Source: Helichrysum umbraculigerum
Lineage: Eukaryota; Streptophyta; Magnoliopsida; Asterales; Asteraceae
Direction of reading: 5' to 3'
NCBI GenBank assembly: GCA_949592205.1
Contig: CATIUR010000004.1
Span: 64,329,837-64,393,836, forward strand
DNA length: 64,000 nt
Shown: positions 1 to 11,609 of the stretch, piece by piece
How the letters are laid out: every line of letters begins with the position of its first letter
How positions within the stretch are numbered: position 1 is the stretch's first letter
Notes under the pieces: generated by a model
Databases searched by the model: none
The model's input: only the letters and a program-made list of their open reading frames with translations
Told to the model about the DNA's origin: nothing
Made by a program: the position numbers and the translations under genes

Positions 1-1900
1 GTTCCCATGACGTATCCAAAAGATTTATAAAATGATCGTCTTAGGCATGCTTTCAATTCTCGCGATCTTGGAATATACATGACTGGGCGATCTCACCAGG
101 TAGTCACTCAATTCACTCAGAGTGTATCGGGTTTCCTATCATTCTAGTACAAACGAAATCGCTCATATACCAGTCATGCAGCATTCATCGTCATAGGCTT
201 GATCGAGAATCAAATCTCCACCACTTAGACAGGGACGACACAAATTATCACCAGACATTTGTGAGGGTTGTAATGTGAGGGTTTAAAAGGGTATAGTTGG
301 TGGTAATTTTTAAAGAAAAGGGGTTTTGCTTATCTTAGGACTTTTCAAACTTATGAAAAACTTTACTTAGACATTCTTTTTAATGAAAACGGAAACGGAT
401 AACGATAAGGGAGAAAGATAGCTATTTTGACTTCTATCTTTGAAAACACACGGAAGATTTATATTTTCAGGAATTGGAGTTTTCGAGATATTTGAAGCAC
501 TTAGCTTTATTTCAGATGATACATATTTATTTCTTTTTCTTCTTTTCTATATTTTTGGCTTAGAATTTCTTTGCCAAGGAATTTCTAATAGATTTTCTTT
601 TTTCTTACTGCCCTTTTGAGATCCTTTCATTTTTTTCAACCCTTTGACAACTTCGAATTTACTTGGTGCTAATTTTTCGCACCGCATGACTCTCGATTTT
701 TTGAGTTTTGATTAAGGAAACGCACACGAGAATTTTTAAGTAAACACGAAATTTGTGAATTTTGAGGGAAAGCAAAAAGAATATCTAAATAGCATTTTTT
801 AATAAATTTAAAAATTCCAAGATAAGATTTTGGTGGGTATGGAAGTAAGTGAGTTTAAAAGTTTGGGTTTTTGAGAAACGAAAAGGTTAAGGCTCAACAG
901 GGTTTTCTAGGCGGATCATCGATACTAAAAATGAGTATCGGTAGGGTTAGGCTTGAAGAGATATGATAAAAATGGGGTTTATCCTAAGTAAATGTCCAGG
1001 TCATTTAATTGCACCTATGCCACGTATGGCACCTGTCAATATGGTCTCGAAATGCATACCAGGAGCAAGTTCTAATTCCGAATGCATGCACCGGTCACAC
1101 ACAACAAATGAAATTGAAGCATTAAAAATGAATGCTTATTATAGGCTCAAGTACCTAATTGCAAATATAGGTTGTATGTACCCAGTCACGCGATGCCCCT
1201 CTTAGACTTTCATTTTAAAATCATTTAGAGTCTGACATGTTCCTACCTCTTTTTACCGACTTTTGAATACTTGCAAAAAAAAATCTGTACTTCTTCTTAA
1301 TTTATTGACTCAAAAACTTTTGGAAAAATCAGTCTGCTGAATGAGTAGCAAAACTACTGTCGAAGCAAGACTGTTTTTGTAGTGGAAAATTTTAAAATTT
1401 TCGGTAAAATAAGGATTTGTTTATTTACTGAGGACAATTTCGAAAATTTTTTGATCTTAACAAGTGAGCGAAGAGTATACTGCTATCCCACACTTAAAAA
1501 TAAACATTGTCCTCAGTGTTTCTGCACTAAGTAGGGGAGAATCCCACACTTAGGGTTTTGAATTAAGTCAAATATAAATTTCAAGTTTTCCAGTTATGGG
1601 GTATTAATCCCACACTTAGAGTTTTAAGTGGGCGTGGGCATATATTATCATAAGATACATCATAAGAACTAGAGTGATACTTCCCTACGCTTGGTGAGCA
1701 CTGGATGGAGGACCAGATTCGTGAAGGAGTGGTGCAAGTGATTTGCTGGAGTTTGGTTGGACCAGACTTCTTTAAAGATCATCCATTCCTACGAATACTG
1801 AGTTCTGCAAATAGCCATAAACAGAGTCATAATAACCAGGTCTCATAGTAGTATGATAAGTCTAAAACATAAAGTAGATAAATCTAAAACATAAAGATAA
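1..1900 (-). repeat. Athila 3' non-coding region, LTR border unresolved
   Basis: No gene is visible. Three copies of CCCACACTTA (1487-1496, 1543-1552, 1609-1618) read on the minus strand as TAAGTGTGGG, a motif that is usual downstream of pol in Athila-like elements, near the polypurine tract. The rest is AT-rich. Part of it, probably below about 1200, may be the 3' LTR, but I cannot place a TG...CA border. Confidence 0.5.
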
Positions 1901-1910
1901 TAAAGATAAA

Positions 1911-2402
1911 CTAAGGCTCATCTAGCAGATCATCCATATCAGGGTCGAACTCAGCGACATCAGCATCATAAATGGCAGAGAGGGCAGCATCATGGAGGAC
2001 AGAAGAAGGTGATGGTGCAAGAAGTCTGCTAGCAGCTGCGAGCGTCTCGGCGGGATCAAAGTGTGAACTCTCAGGAGCATGTACCGGAGCATCAGTAGTG
2101 CCAGCTGTAGGAGGGAAGAATGACCATGGTGGTCGAGAAGCTCTCAGACTTGACCCTAGCCTGTAAGGGAGGTCCTGAAGTCTCGATAACCCGACTGCCT
2201 CGTGGATATCAGACATCGAATCATGATGAATATACAATGTCTGAAAGAGCACCCAAGCAGCTGCTGGATCTGCAGTAGTGATCCCATAATCAAAGGCCGG
2301 GATCGTCTCAGATGCTAGGACAGACTGTGGTGTAGCAGGTCTTGAATGCTCCCCTGGAGAAATCGGTACATCGATCAGACTCTTTTCCTGAATAGCAGCC
2401 AT
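1911..2402 (-). CDS. 163-aa ORF downstream of Athila pol, function unknown
   Basis: The ORF opens with MAAIQEKSLIDVP and ends with an acidic tail (DPDMDDLLDEP). It is rich in Ala, Pro and Ser and has no membrane segment or motif that I recognise. It lies about 375 bp downstream of the end of pol, where Athila elements often carry an additional, poorly conserved ORF sometimes called env-like. No transmembrane helix or signal peptide is seen, so an envelope role is not supported here. It may be a remnant of such an ORF or a chance open frame in non-coding sequence; its Ala/Pro/Ser bias makes chance less likely. The opposite strand has only a shorter open frame over part of it. Confidence 0.4.
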   Translation of the reverse strand: MAAIQEKSLIDVPISPGEHSRPATPQSVLASETIPAFDYGITTADPAAAWVLFQTLYIHHDSMSDIHEAVGLSRLQDLPYRLGSSLRASRPPWSFFPPTAGTTDAPVHAPESSHFDPAETLAAASRLLAPSPSSVLHDAALSAIYDADVAEFDPDMDDLLDEP

Positions 2403-2777
2403 CTTCTCATCTTGCTTTTCTTGCTGCTTTCAGCTGGGGCTTCCATCCTGAAAAACATAAATAACACAGGTAACATTCAAAGTTTATGAGGATATACAAA
2501 TGCGAAAAGAACTGATGATTGTTTGTAAAATATTTTGATTTGTAAGCATCATCAGGACTGATAATAATGAAGACTTATCTCGGATTTGTAAATTTCAAAG
2601 GCTGTCAGATAAGTAGTTATCCTGCATCACTTAGTTAGGAATGATAATACTAGATAAGATTTAAGCTAAGAATTAAAAATAAAAGGACAAATTATTCTAG
2701 GATAGGCTTGGGGTGCCTCCCAAGAGCACTTGTTTAAGAGAGAGTCACTAGCTTGACTCTTGATACCTGGGAATAGT
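2403..2777 (-). other. Spacer between Athila pol and downstream ORF
   Basis: No ORF. Just after the pol stop, on the minus strand, is a stretch around 2700-2740 whose reverse complement includes TTGGGAGGCACCCCAAGCC, resembling the conserved post-integrase spacer of Athila elements. The remainder has no recognisable feature. Confidence 0.5.
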
Positions 2778-3629
2778 TCAAGGTGGCTCGAAAATGTAGA
2801 CTTCCTCGTTAATGGGGAAATCCTCAATGTAATGTTTTAAGCGTTGACCATTAACTTTAAAGTTACCTTCCGGGGCTTCGAGTTCGATTGCACCGAAGGA
2901 AAATACCTTTGAGACTATAAATGGTCTGCTCCAACTGACTTTGATTTTCCAGAGAACTTTTTGAAGCGTGAGTTGAAGAGAAGTACTTTATCCCCTGGTT
3001 TAAACTTTGATAGCTTGATTCTTGCATCATGGAACATCTTGGTTCTTTTTTTGAATTTCAGGGAGCTATCGTATGCTTTATCTCTTAACTCAGCAAGTTC
3101 GTTAAGCTGCATTCTTCGATGGGATCTTATGGTGGGAATGTCTAAGTTACATTTCTTCAGCGCCCAGTATGCCTTATATTCCAACTCTATCGGCAGATGA
3201 CATGCCTTACCATAAACCAGACGATATGGTGTAGTTCCTAACGGCGTTTTGTATGCTGTTCTGAATGCCCACAACGCATCATCTAATTTATCGGACCACT
3301 TTTCCCCATGGTTGAACACCGTTCGTTCTAAGATTCGCTTCAACGCCGAATTTGTCACTTCGGATTGCCCATTGGTTTGTGGGTGATAAGCTGTTGAAGT
3401 TTTGTGAGTTACTCCGTACTGTTGCAATGTTCTCATTAGGTGAGTATTGCAGAAGTGGGTGCCACGATCACTGATTATGGCTCTCGGAGCTCCAAATCGA
3501 CAAAATAGTTATTTGAGAAACTTAGTGACGACCTTGGCATCGTTTGTTGGGAGAGCTTGTGCTTCGGCCCACCTGGACACGTAATCAACTGCAACCAGAA
3601 TGTATTCTTTTCCGTTAGATTTAGGGAAC
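2778..3629 (-). pseudogene. Athila integrase, C-terminal half (broken)
   Basis: This continues the integrase from the far side of the solo LTR. Visible parts are the second half of the catalytic core (IISDRGTHF, then YHPQTNGQSEV with the catalytic Glu) and the C-terminal region (FKPGDKVLLFNSR). A stop codon interrupts the frame near 3510 (FLK-stop-LF). A frameshift near 2930-2945 throws the last part into another frame, where a typical Athila end (FGAIELEAPEGNFKVNGQRL and a little beyond) runs to a stop at 2778. The uninterrupted central part is 2915-3436. Integrase would insert the cDNA into chromosomes; this copy cannot be functional. Confidence 0.85.
3625..3629. repeat. Target site duplication GGAAC, left copy
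   Basis: GGAAC directly precedes the solo LTR and is repeated exactly at 6567-6571 directly after it. This proves a retrotransposon insertion with both outer ends preserved. Confidence 0.9.
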
Positions 3630-4540
3630 TGTGACAACCGTCAATTTAGGACTAGAATTTAGTGCCTAATCAAGTTTTAATACATGTAATTAGTTCTGTG
3701 TTAGGCTAATTAATGTATCAATTATTATATATATTGTTGAATATATATCTACACAACTGTGCGGTTTGTTTAAATCGTACGAGTTTCAAATCGAATGTAT
3801 TTCGATTCAATAAATACGGACGTTGGTGAACAATTCTTATTAAGTAATACAAGGATTATTAATACCGTTATCGCACTTGAAAATATTATGTCAATAATAT
3901 TTCGTATCCAAGTTTTATCACACAATTTCTATAAACGCGAATAAAATGTAATTGCGCAAACAAAACGAGACAAATCACCTTTTATAATGTAATTATTAAA
4001 TAGTTAGTAAAATACTTCAACAAAAATACTGAATAATTATTCGTATTTTAAAATGTATATTAAAACATATAAAATAAATGTTTAACGTTTAAACAATCGG
4101 GGAAAACGAACATCGCACGGAGCGCAGTGCACGGACTGAAAAATGGTGGGGACTTTAACCACCACCACTTCCCTCTTTCTTTTCATTTCTTTCTTTCTTC
4201 TCTTTCTTTCCTTCTTTTTCCTCTCCACTCACCCACCACCACAATTCTTTTCATCACCATCAAAATCGCCAAAAAGGAACACGAAACGACCTTGGATCGC
4301 CATACTCGTTTGGAGAAAAACGTTCCCCTCATCACGATCTACATTTCCATCTTTTCAGATTTTCGTATCGACGCCGCGTAAGTTTCCGACAAAAACCCGA
4401 AACTCTCCGTTTTCGATTATTTTTACATGTTTATGGTTTATAATTGTCCAAAATGTCCATATAAGGGTTGGGTAAAAATTTTGGAACCAGTGGTCGCCGG
4501 AAAACACGTTTTCGGCTCAAAATCCGGCGAACAGTTGGAA

Positions 4541-4804
4541 GTGTCGCTAGTGTGCCAAAAACAGTAGTAGCGACACTATCCAAGTGTCGCTATGCATAAG
4601 TGTCGCCCCTATAGCGACACTACTTAAGTGTCGCTGAATTACTTAACCAGATTTAACTTAGCGACACTCCCTTAGTGTCGCCGAAATTCATAAGTGTCGC
4701 CATAGCGACACAACTCAAGTGTCGCCCAACTATCAAAAATCAGAAATATAGCGACACTTACTAAGTGTCGCCTAAGCCCGTAGCGACACTATCTTAGTGT
4801 CGCC
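4541..4804 (+). repeat. Palindrome array, GTGTCGC/GCGACAC type
   Basis: GTGTCGC and its reverse complement GCGACAC alternate about every 15-30 bp through this stretch, forming many short inverted repeats such as TAGCGACACT paired with AGTGTCGC. The same kind of array is found at the equivalent place in the LTRs of A, B, C and the gag tandem. Confidence 0.8.
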
Positions 4805-4831
4805 AAAACCAGAATATTTACAACTTTTTAC

Positions 4832-5229
4832 TAAGTGTCGAGATCAAAATTTTATCACTTGATTTCACCCAATTTCAAGTCCAGATGCATTTTTCCTTAA
4901 AGCAATATAGTAGAAATAAAAATTTTCCTTAAAGCATTAAGTTGCCGACGTCGCGTATAGCGACGCAAGCCCTTACGTCGCAGAAATTAACAACGTCGCA
5001 TATAGCGACGCCACGCACAACGTCGCATTAAATTGCGAAAGTCGCACATAGCGACGCCATGATCAACGTCGCAGTCAGGACCTGCGACGTCGCACCCAAC
5101 GTCGCAAAAACCAGAAAACACATATTTTTACTAAGTGTCGAGACCTAAAATTTTAACACCTGATTTGACCCAAATTCGGTTCCAGATGCGTTTTTCGTCA
5201 AAGCAATATAGTAGAAATAAAAATTTTCC
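4832..5229 (+). repeat. Segment present twice inside the solo LTR
   Basis: A stretch of about 98 bp, starting CTAAGTGTCGAGA and ending with AATAAAAATTTTCC, is present at 4832-4929 and again, diverged, at 5129-5229. The second copy is the family B version, linked to the ACGTCGC array and GC-rich module. This marks a recombination junction between two LTR families. Confidence 0.75.
4944..5106 (+). repeat. Palindrome array, ACGTCGC/GCGACGT type
   Basis: Repeated CGTCGC and GCGACG words form inverted repeats such as CGTCGCATATAGCGACG. The stretch is nearly identical to 42180-42346 in the element C LTR, although the outer ends of this LTR belong to family A. Confidence 0.8.
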
Positions 5230-5249
5230 AAGCTGACCTGGCAGCTCGA

Positions 5250-5337
5250 CCCCAGCCAGGGGCTCTGCCCCTTGGACCCCGCCAGGGGCTGCCGCCCCTT
5301 GGACCCCGCTACCAGGGGCGCTGCCCCCGAACCCCCG
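5250..5337 (+). repeat. GC-rich tandem hairpin module
   Basis: Three diverged units of about 27 bp (AGGGGCTCTGCCCCTTGGAC and relatives), each with an AGGGGC...GCCCCT inverted repeat. The minus strand is a run of G4-5 tracts. Surrounding sequence is AT-rich, so the composition jump is sharp. Confidence 0.8.
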
Positions 5338-6566
5338 TACTTAGATTCCGTAAGCACATTTTTCACCAAGTGTCAAACTTGTACAACTTCAAAACAATTA
5401 TACGATACAACTTTCCAAACGTAATGGAATTTGTGTTTTTAAGTGTAACGCTTCGAAATCAATGTGATAACATCAAGACTATTATTACAATTAATCACCA
5501 ATGGGCCATACGCGTTTTCAAAACATACTTCAAAGATCAAACAAGTCGTTGTAACTTGTATCAATTTAATCAAACAAGTCGAAGTAACTTGTAACAATAC
5601 AATCAACCAAATCGGGGTAATTTGGACATCAAGTTAAACAAACAATTTAAATGGTAGTCTTTCGAGATACCGGTACAATTAATAACAATTCAAGTGTCGT
5701 GGACACATTCAGGTTTCAAGTCTTTGGACACCAATTCACAGCTAATTACTTCAAGTTTATTAAGTTAAACACTTCAAGACTCAGGTGAGTTTCATGGCCC
5801 CATTTTCACAATTTTACAACTAGGGGTGTGATATTACTGCTCTGTTTTGTTTTACAAGTAGAACGCAAGTGCCAACTTTCAAATGCTACATGAGTTTCAA
5901 GCTAATCAATTTAAAGTCCTCTATAGCATAGTCTGTTAATATTTTAGCGTGAATGTTAGTATATGATATCATATGGGATTGACAATCCTCATCCGGGTTA
6001 GCACGCACTAACCGGTCAAACGGATGTATTAGCATTTGGGAAGATGAGTGTGGATTAGACACTCGTAGGAGGCATTTCAAGTTTGGTTTCCTTAATTGGG
6101 CCTGACAAATCAAGTTAAGCTCAGACTATGTGCTCATGGATTGTATAACTTTTATTGTGCTTAATTGCATTTTAAATTCAATATAAATCTTGCGGTTCTT
6201 ACAACTATACATTGACATACAAACCTGTGAGCTCACCAGCTTTTTCGCTGACCCATTTTAGCATGTATCACAGGTACCCAGCAGTAGGTTGGCTGCACAA
6301 GCAGGGATTATTAGCTCGAGTCAGCATACATACAATTAGAGATTTGATCGCATTATTATATTTTGTAAAAGTAATTATGCTACGTAATCTCTCAATCTCA
6401 GGAACCGAGCTAATGTAACATTATTTTGATGTAAACGTTTACTTTATTAATACAAGTTTAAAACGACGCATATAGTGGTCGTTCATTATTATCTTATGTG
6501 CTTTGTATATTGATTAGTGACACCCAAATCGAGCTTCCGCAAATCATTAAATTTGGGGGTGTCACA

Positions 6567-6571
6567 GGAAC
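6567..6571. repeat. Target site duplication GGAAC, right copy
   Basis: Exact repeat of 3625-3629 on the other side of the solo LTR. Confidence 0.9.
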
Positions 6572-9156
6572 GGTCCCATAAAATCTAATCCCCAAATGTC
6601 AAAGACTTCACAAGCTTGGATGTTAGTAAGTGGCATTTCACTCCTCTGTGAGATACTTCCAAACCTTTGGCAAGCATCACAACGTTTTACCAAGTCGTAA
6701 GAATCTTGAAAAATGGTTGGCCAATAAAAGCCGGCGTCGTATACTTTCCGTGCGGTTTTGTTAGCTCCATGGTCGCCTCCAGTTGGTCCATGGTGGATTT
6801 GGTAGAGGATATGTTCGACTTCTTTCCCGTCGACGCATCTTCTGATGATATGATCGGGACAGACCTTAAAGAGGAAAGGATCGTCCCAAAAATAATTCTT
6901 TACGTCGCGGAAGAACTTTCGTCTTCGAGAACTTGACATTCCTTTCTGGACTATTCCTCCCACCAAGTAGTTGGCAAAGTCAGCATACCAGGGATCGTAC
7001 GATGAACTAGGTCCCTGATGGTGCTTTCCGATGTTCATGAGTTGTTCATCCGGGAACTGGTCTTGAATATCTCCTTCTTCAAGCTTTTACATTGCTGGAT
7101 TTTCCAATCGGCTGAGGTGATCTGTTGCAACGTTTTCTGCTCCCTTTTTATCTTTAATTTCTATGTCGAATTTTTGTAAGAGCAGAATCTAGCGCAACAG
7201 CCTTGGCTTAGCGTCTTGCTTTTTGAAGAGATACTTAAGAGCTGAATGATCTGTATAGACAATAGTTTTGGACAAAATAAGATAGGAACGAAATTTATCA
7301 AAAGCAAATACTACCGCTAGCAACTCCTTCTCAATGGTTGTATAGTTCTCTTGAGCGTCCGTAAGAGTTTTGCTGGCGTAGTAAATCGGTTGAAAGTGTT
7401 TCTCCTTCCGTTGTCCTAGTACAGCTCCAACTGCAAAGTCACTGGCGTCGCACATGATTTCAAATGGTAAGCTCCAATCGGGGGCTACCATGATTGGTGC
7501 ATGCATGAGCTGTTCCTTTAAGTAGTTAAAAGCTTTAAGATAGTCATCTGTAAAGTCAAACGGAGTATATTTTTCTAGAAGATGAGTCATAGGTCGAGAA
7601 ATCTTAGAGAAATCCTTAATAAAGCGACGGTAGAATCCGGCGTGACCTAGAAAACTTCGGATGGCTTTCACAGAGGTAGGTGGTGGAAGTTTTGAAATAG
7701 TATCAACTTTAGCTTCATTATACTTCAATTCCTGCTTTAGATATCCGATGTCCTAACACTATTCCTTCTTTCACCATAAAGTGACATTTCTCCCAATTCA
7801 GAACGAGGTTTGATTCTTCGCAACGAGTGAGCATCCTTTCTAGGTTGGAAAGACATGATGTGAAGGAGTCTCCAAAGACAGAGAAATCGTCCATGAAAAC
7901 CTCCATACACTGTTCAATCATGTCATGGAAAATCGCCACCATGCATCTCTGAAAAGTAGCAGGTGCATTGCATAGCCCACAAGGCATACGTCGATAGGCG
8001 AAGGTTCCGTATGGACATGTGAATGTTGTCTTCTCCTGCTCCTTCGGATCAAGTGGGATTTGAAAATAGCCAGAGAAACCATTGAGGAAACAATAGAACT
8101 CATTTCCTGACAATCTTTCGAGCATTTGATCAATGAACGGCAGAGGGAAGTGATCTTTGCGAGTGGCTTCGTTTAGCTTACGATAATCAATGCAAACCCT
8201 CCAACCGGTGACGGTTCTTGTTGGGATGAGTTCATTATGTTCATTTGTAATCACCGTCATTCCTCCTTTTTCGGAACAACCTCTACGGGACTGACCCACG
8301 GAGAATCTGAAATAGGATATATCAGGCCAGCATCAAGAAGTTTGATAACCTCCTTTTTGACCACGTCTTGAATCTTCGGGTTGACTCTCCTCTGTCTCTG
8401 AACTGATGGCTTGAAGTCGTTTTCCATTAGGATCTTGTGCGTGCAGTAGTTTAGACTGATCCCTTGTATGTCAGAGATTTTCCAAGCAATTGCCTTTTTA
8501 TGTGACTTCAGAACCAGAATGAGTCTGGCTTTTTCCTCAGGCTTCAGATCTTTGGATATGATAACTGGTAAGTGCGAAGTTCCTTCGAGAAAAGCGTACT
8601 CCAGATGAGAGGGTAGTTCCTTTAGTTCCAATTCCGGCGGTTCTTCAGTAGAAGGCTTCATTATTGCAATTTCATCTCTCTTGAGTTCATCAAACTCTGT
8701 TTGGAAGTCTAATTCTTCAAGAGGTGAATCTGATGTATTGGCTAAAGCTATTTCAACCGATTCTGCTTTATCAGAGAATGCATCCTTCCTCAGCTCGTAT
8801 TTGACAGTGGATGATGCAGAAGTTGCATTTTCTTCAGTAATGATGATATCGTTGTCTTCAGTAAGTGCAAACTTCTGAGCTTGAGCTGATGAAGAAGTGC
8901 TTATGGTAATTTCTGGATTTGAACTTTTTGGTTCACAACTTTCAGATAGTTGTGAATCAGGTGGTGAAAACATTGATTCCATTTCCTTGAGCGTCCTTCG
9001 AATTTCTTCCCTTGAGAGAGATGAGTCATATACTTCAGGAGTCGGGTTCCTTCTTAGAAGAGTGACTGGCGTGCCATGTCCAAGCGGAGCAGTCATAATA
9101 GTTTTGAACTGCGAGCTGGGATTCTTTAAAGGAAATAGAACCTCTCTTGATGCGGT
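6567..9156 (-). pseudogene. Athila pol: reverse transcriptase, RNase H, integrase N-terminal half (broken)
   Basis: On the minus strand the order is: a linker region (8257-9096 and upstream), RT (about 8400 to 7720; VCIDYRKLNEATRKDHFPLP, MPCGLCNAPATFQRCM, VFMDDFSVFG with the catalytic Asp pair), RNase H (7728 to 7189; MCDASDFAVGAVLGQR, YTDHSALKYL), then the integrase zinc finger (HHGPTGGDHGANK...CDACQRFG) and the start of the catalytic core (DIWGLDFMGPF). Disablements: a frameshift near 8265-8280 in VPKK, a frameshift near 7720-7735, a TAG near 7188 where a Trp is expected after RNase H (LLR-stop-ILLLQKF), and a TAA near 7086. The reading resumes in integrase at 7038. The family normally makes one long polyprotein. 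Confidence 0.88.
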
Positions 9157-10128
9157 TGTAACACCCCGAATTTCAGGAAATTAATATCGTACACGGATAT
9201 ATTTTTATTATGAAATATTATTATGTAGATAACGAGATATAGTGAAAAACGTAAACGGTTTTATCAGTTCCAGACTGTACGAAATAAAAGGGAATAGAAT
9301 TAAACAGATAAATACACATATGTACGTGGAGCTGTAGGATTATTTCATTTTATTCCATATGTTCCCAGAGACAAGAAGAAAACACATGAGAAATCATGGA
9401 ACATCAAATTAGGTTAAATTCTTCATCCCAATCCTTGATTCAAACTTTACAAACTCGAATTCATCATCCTTAGTTCATCTCTAAACTTATGTAAGTTGAA
9501 TTTCTTTATGTTTTAAAACCTAGGTTTTGGGTTTTTTTGGGGTTTTGATGGATTGATGGTTTTAATACGAAATTGAGGTTAAGAAATGATTGAATTGATA
9601 TTAGATAGTGTTATTATGATTGTTGGTAATTATATAACAAGTAGAAAGTGATGAATTTATGATTTATGTTAATGGGTAATTCTAGGGTTTATGTTAAATT
9701 TTGTGTAATGGTGTAAATAAGTTAAAGGAAGTAACTTATGATGTCAATAGAGTATAATTATGATATAAGAGTATGTAATAACATGGTAGAATTTGATAAG
9801 TGATGAATTGTTAAAAGAGTGTTCATGGAGTTTATGTTAAGATTATGTTAATAAGCTAAATGGTGAAACTAGTGATCTTAATAGGGTATGATTATGAAGA
9901 AAGTAGTAAAGAGATATAATTAAAGATTTAACTTAGTGTAATCAAAGTGGGGGAGGGATTTAATATGATTAAAGTTAATGATGATTAGTGTTTAAACATG
10001 TTATTATATGTGATGTATTATGTAGGAATTATGTAGGTGCTAAACAAGTGGATGCTTATGTTGACCAAGATGGTGAAATCGTCGTTTAAGAGATCGTGGT
10101 GAGTGATACGGGGGTTAAACAGGTGATG

Positions 10129-10555
10129 TGATTGTGTAGTACCGGATATCTTGCGGGCTAGAGGTTTGCACAATCAAGGAATAAGTTATTTGTTTATGTT
10201 TGTTTATTTATGTTTATTGCTTAATTTAGTTGTTGTGTTAAATTACTTGTTTATGTTTATTTGTTATGTGATTAAATGATATTTGGTAAGAAAAGTAATG
10301 ATTATCTCATTAGCTTGATGATAGCCAAGTAATGAGATTGTCACTTGCTTAAAGGTAAAGGAAAAGAATTGGTGATGAATAGTGTATGATTCGATTGTGT
10401 TGGATCCGGATTGCTTTCGAGTAAGAGGCTACACAATCGGGTGGAAGATGACTTGTTGATATATGTGGATTAAATAGTGATTATGTGGTGAACCGTGTAT
10501 GAATTGGTTGTATGTGTTTCCGGATAGCTTCCGAGCTAGAGGATCATACAATCAA
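10129..10555 (+). repeat. Three diverged stem-loops with conserved loops
   Basis: At 10129-10176, 10392-10439 and 10504-10555. The closing stems are TGATTGTG/CACAATCA, CGATTGTGT/ACACAATCG and TTGGTTGTATG/CATACAATCAA (one G-T pair). Each loop contains CCGGAT, then CTT followed by CG, then AGAGG. The stems differ by paired changes. Confidence 0.7.
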
Positions 10556-11609
10556 GTGAGAGTTGCTTGTTATATGTTTTGTTTCTTATGTGTGTGTGTT
10601 TAAGATTATGTTAAAAAGGTGTTGTTGATTAGTGACTTGATTGTTATTGGTTAATGACTATGTGTAATGATTCAGTGGTGATCAGAGAGTTAACTGCGGT
10701 TAACACAGTGTTTAGTGTTCAGTGTTCAGAGCCCAGTGAATTTGTACTTATGTATTGTGTTGATATGTGCTAAGTGTTATGTGTGTATTGCTTGTTTGAT
10801 TGCCTGTGTACTCACTAAGCAGTTGTGCTTACCCGTTTTAGTGTTTATGTTGTAGGTTGATGTTACGCTAGCGACATGTGGATAGAAGGGTTATGAGAAG
10901 CTAGTGACATGGATATGGAGCATGCTTGTGGTTAGAATATGCTTCTTTCTTTTGAATTGTTGTTTTGATGCTCAATTGTGTAAATCGCCCAAACAAAGAG
11001 TTTTTGAATTAAATATGTTGGTCAATGTGTAGTAGTTGAGTTTGAAAGTCAAACCAAGTTATGATGTCTAGTGTATGTGGTTGTCAAGAGTATGAAGTCA
11101 TATGATTGGTTTGGTTTGGGTCAAAGTGGTGAAAAGTGATTTAGTGTCGAATGTGATTGGTTGGTCAAATGTGAAGTTGACATATAGTCAACAGAGTTAT
11201 AATAGTCAAACATATGTGGTATTGGGTAGAGTTGTGGTTGTATATGGTAGATTTGGTAAAAGTGTCCAAATGGACATCAAAACGGGTCAAAAAGGTTAAA
11301 TCGGGTTAGAATGTAGTTATGTGGGTTTGGACAAGTGTGTTAGACTTGTTTTGGTAGGTTGATAATGTGTGCAAAAAGTTAGAGTCAAAGTGTTTATGGT
11401 TTGTGAATTGGGTTGTAGTCAAAAAGTGGTTAAAATGGTCAAAAAGTGGTTATACGTTGGTTTTCTCGTAAAACATGTATTTTGGAAAAGTGCAAAAATA
11501 AAAAGTTTCATTTTGGCATTATGGAGGTGCCTGCAAATTTTCAGGGCCTAAGTGTTTACGAGTAAAAAGTTATGCGCGTCGGAAATTCGTATTTTGGTAT
11601 TAGTTTGTG

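Larger units (their letters stand above)
3630..6566 (+). mobile_element. Solo LTR of a chromovirus (family A termini), 2937 bp
   Basis: It starts TGTGACAACCGTC and ends GGGGGTGTCACA, like the LTRs of element A, and is flanked by perfect GGAAC duplications. No internal region or second LTR is present, so it is the product of recombination between the two LTRs of a former full element. It splits the Athila integrase. Internally it is longer than the 2618-bp LTRs of element A because it carries an additional module otherwise seen in family B LTRs (4944-5337), so it is a mosaic. It contains a pyrimidine-rich leader (about 4160-4250), two palindrome arrays and splice-like motifs. Confidence 0.93.
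1..9156 (-). mobile_element. Athila-type Ty3/gypsy retrotransposon, decayed, minus strand
   Basis: Read on the minus strand this is the pol half and downstream part of an Athila-clade Ty3/gypsy element. Order from high to low coordinates: reverse transcriptase, RNase H, integrase, a short spacer, a 163-codon ORF and a long non-coding stretch. The element is interrupted by a solo LTR (3630-6566) and cut off on its 5' side by element D at 9157, so gag and protease are not present next to it. The pol contains several stops and frameshifts, so it cannot move by itself. The left end lies outside the window or is unrecognised. Clade assignment rests on RT and integrase motifs such as VFMDDFSVFG and EVFDIWGLDFMGPF. 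Confidence 0.85.

Noticed and set aside
963..1205. 80-aa plus-strand ORF near the window start
   Set aside because: No domain, no coding bias visible, in the non-coding end of a minus-strand Athila element.
4127..4475. Ser/Phe/Leu-rich ORFs at the solo LTR leader
   Set aside because: Produced by the CT-rich tract (about 4160-4250), read in different frames. More likely untranslated leader or promoter pyrimidine patch.
5145..5369. 74-aa minus-strand frame with GSKGRQPLAGSKGQSPW repeats, also near 29933, 42385 and 62978
   Set aside because: Translation of the GC-rich tandem module. Frame length depends on repeat sequence, not on selection.
11102..11551. Two plus-strand ORFs of 60-65 aa in the D LTR
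   Set aside because: They lie in C-poor LTR sequence where stops are depleted by composition on this strand, and are low-complexity Val/Lys-rich readings.
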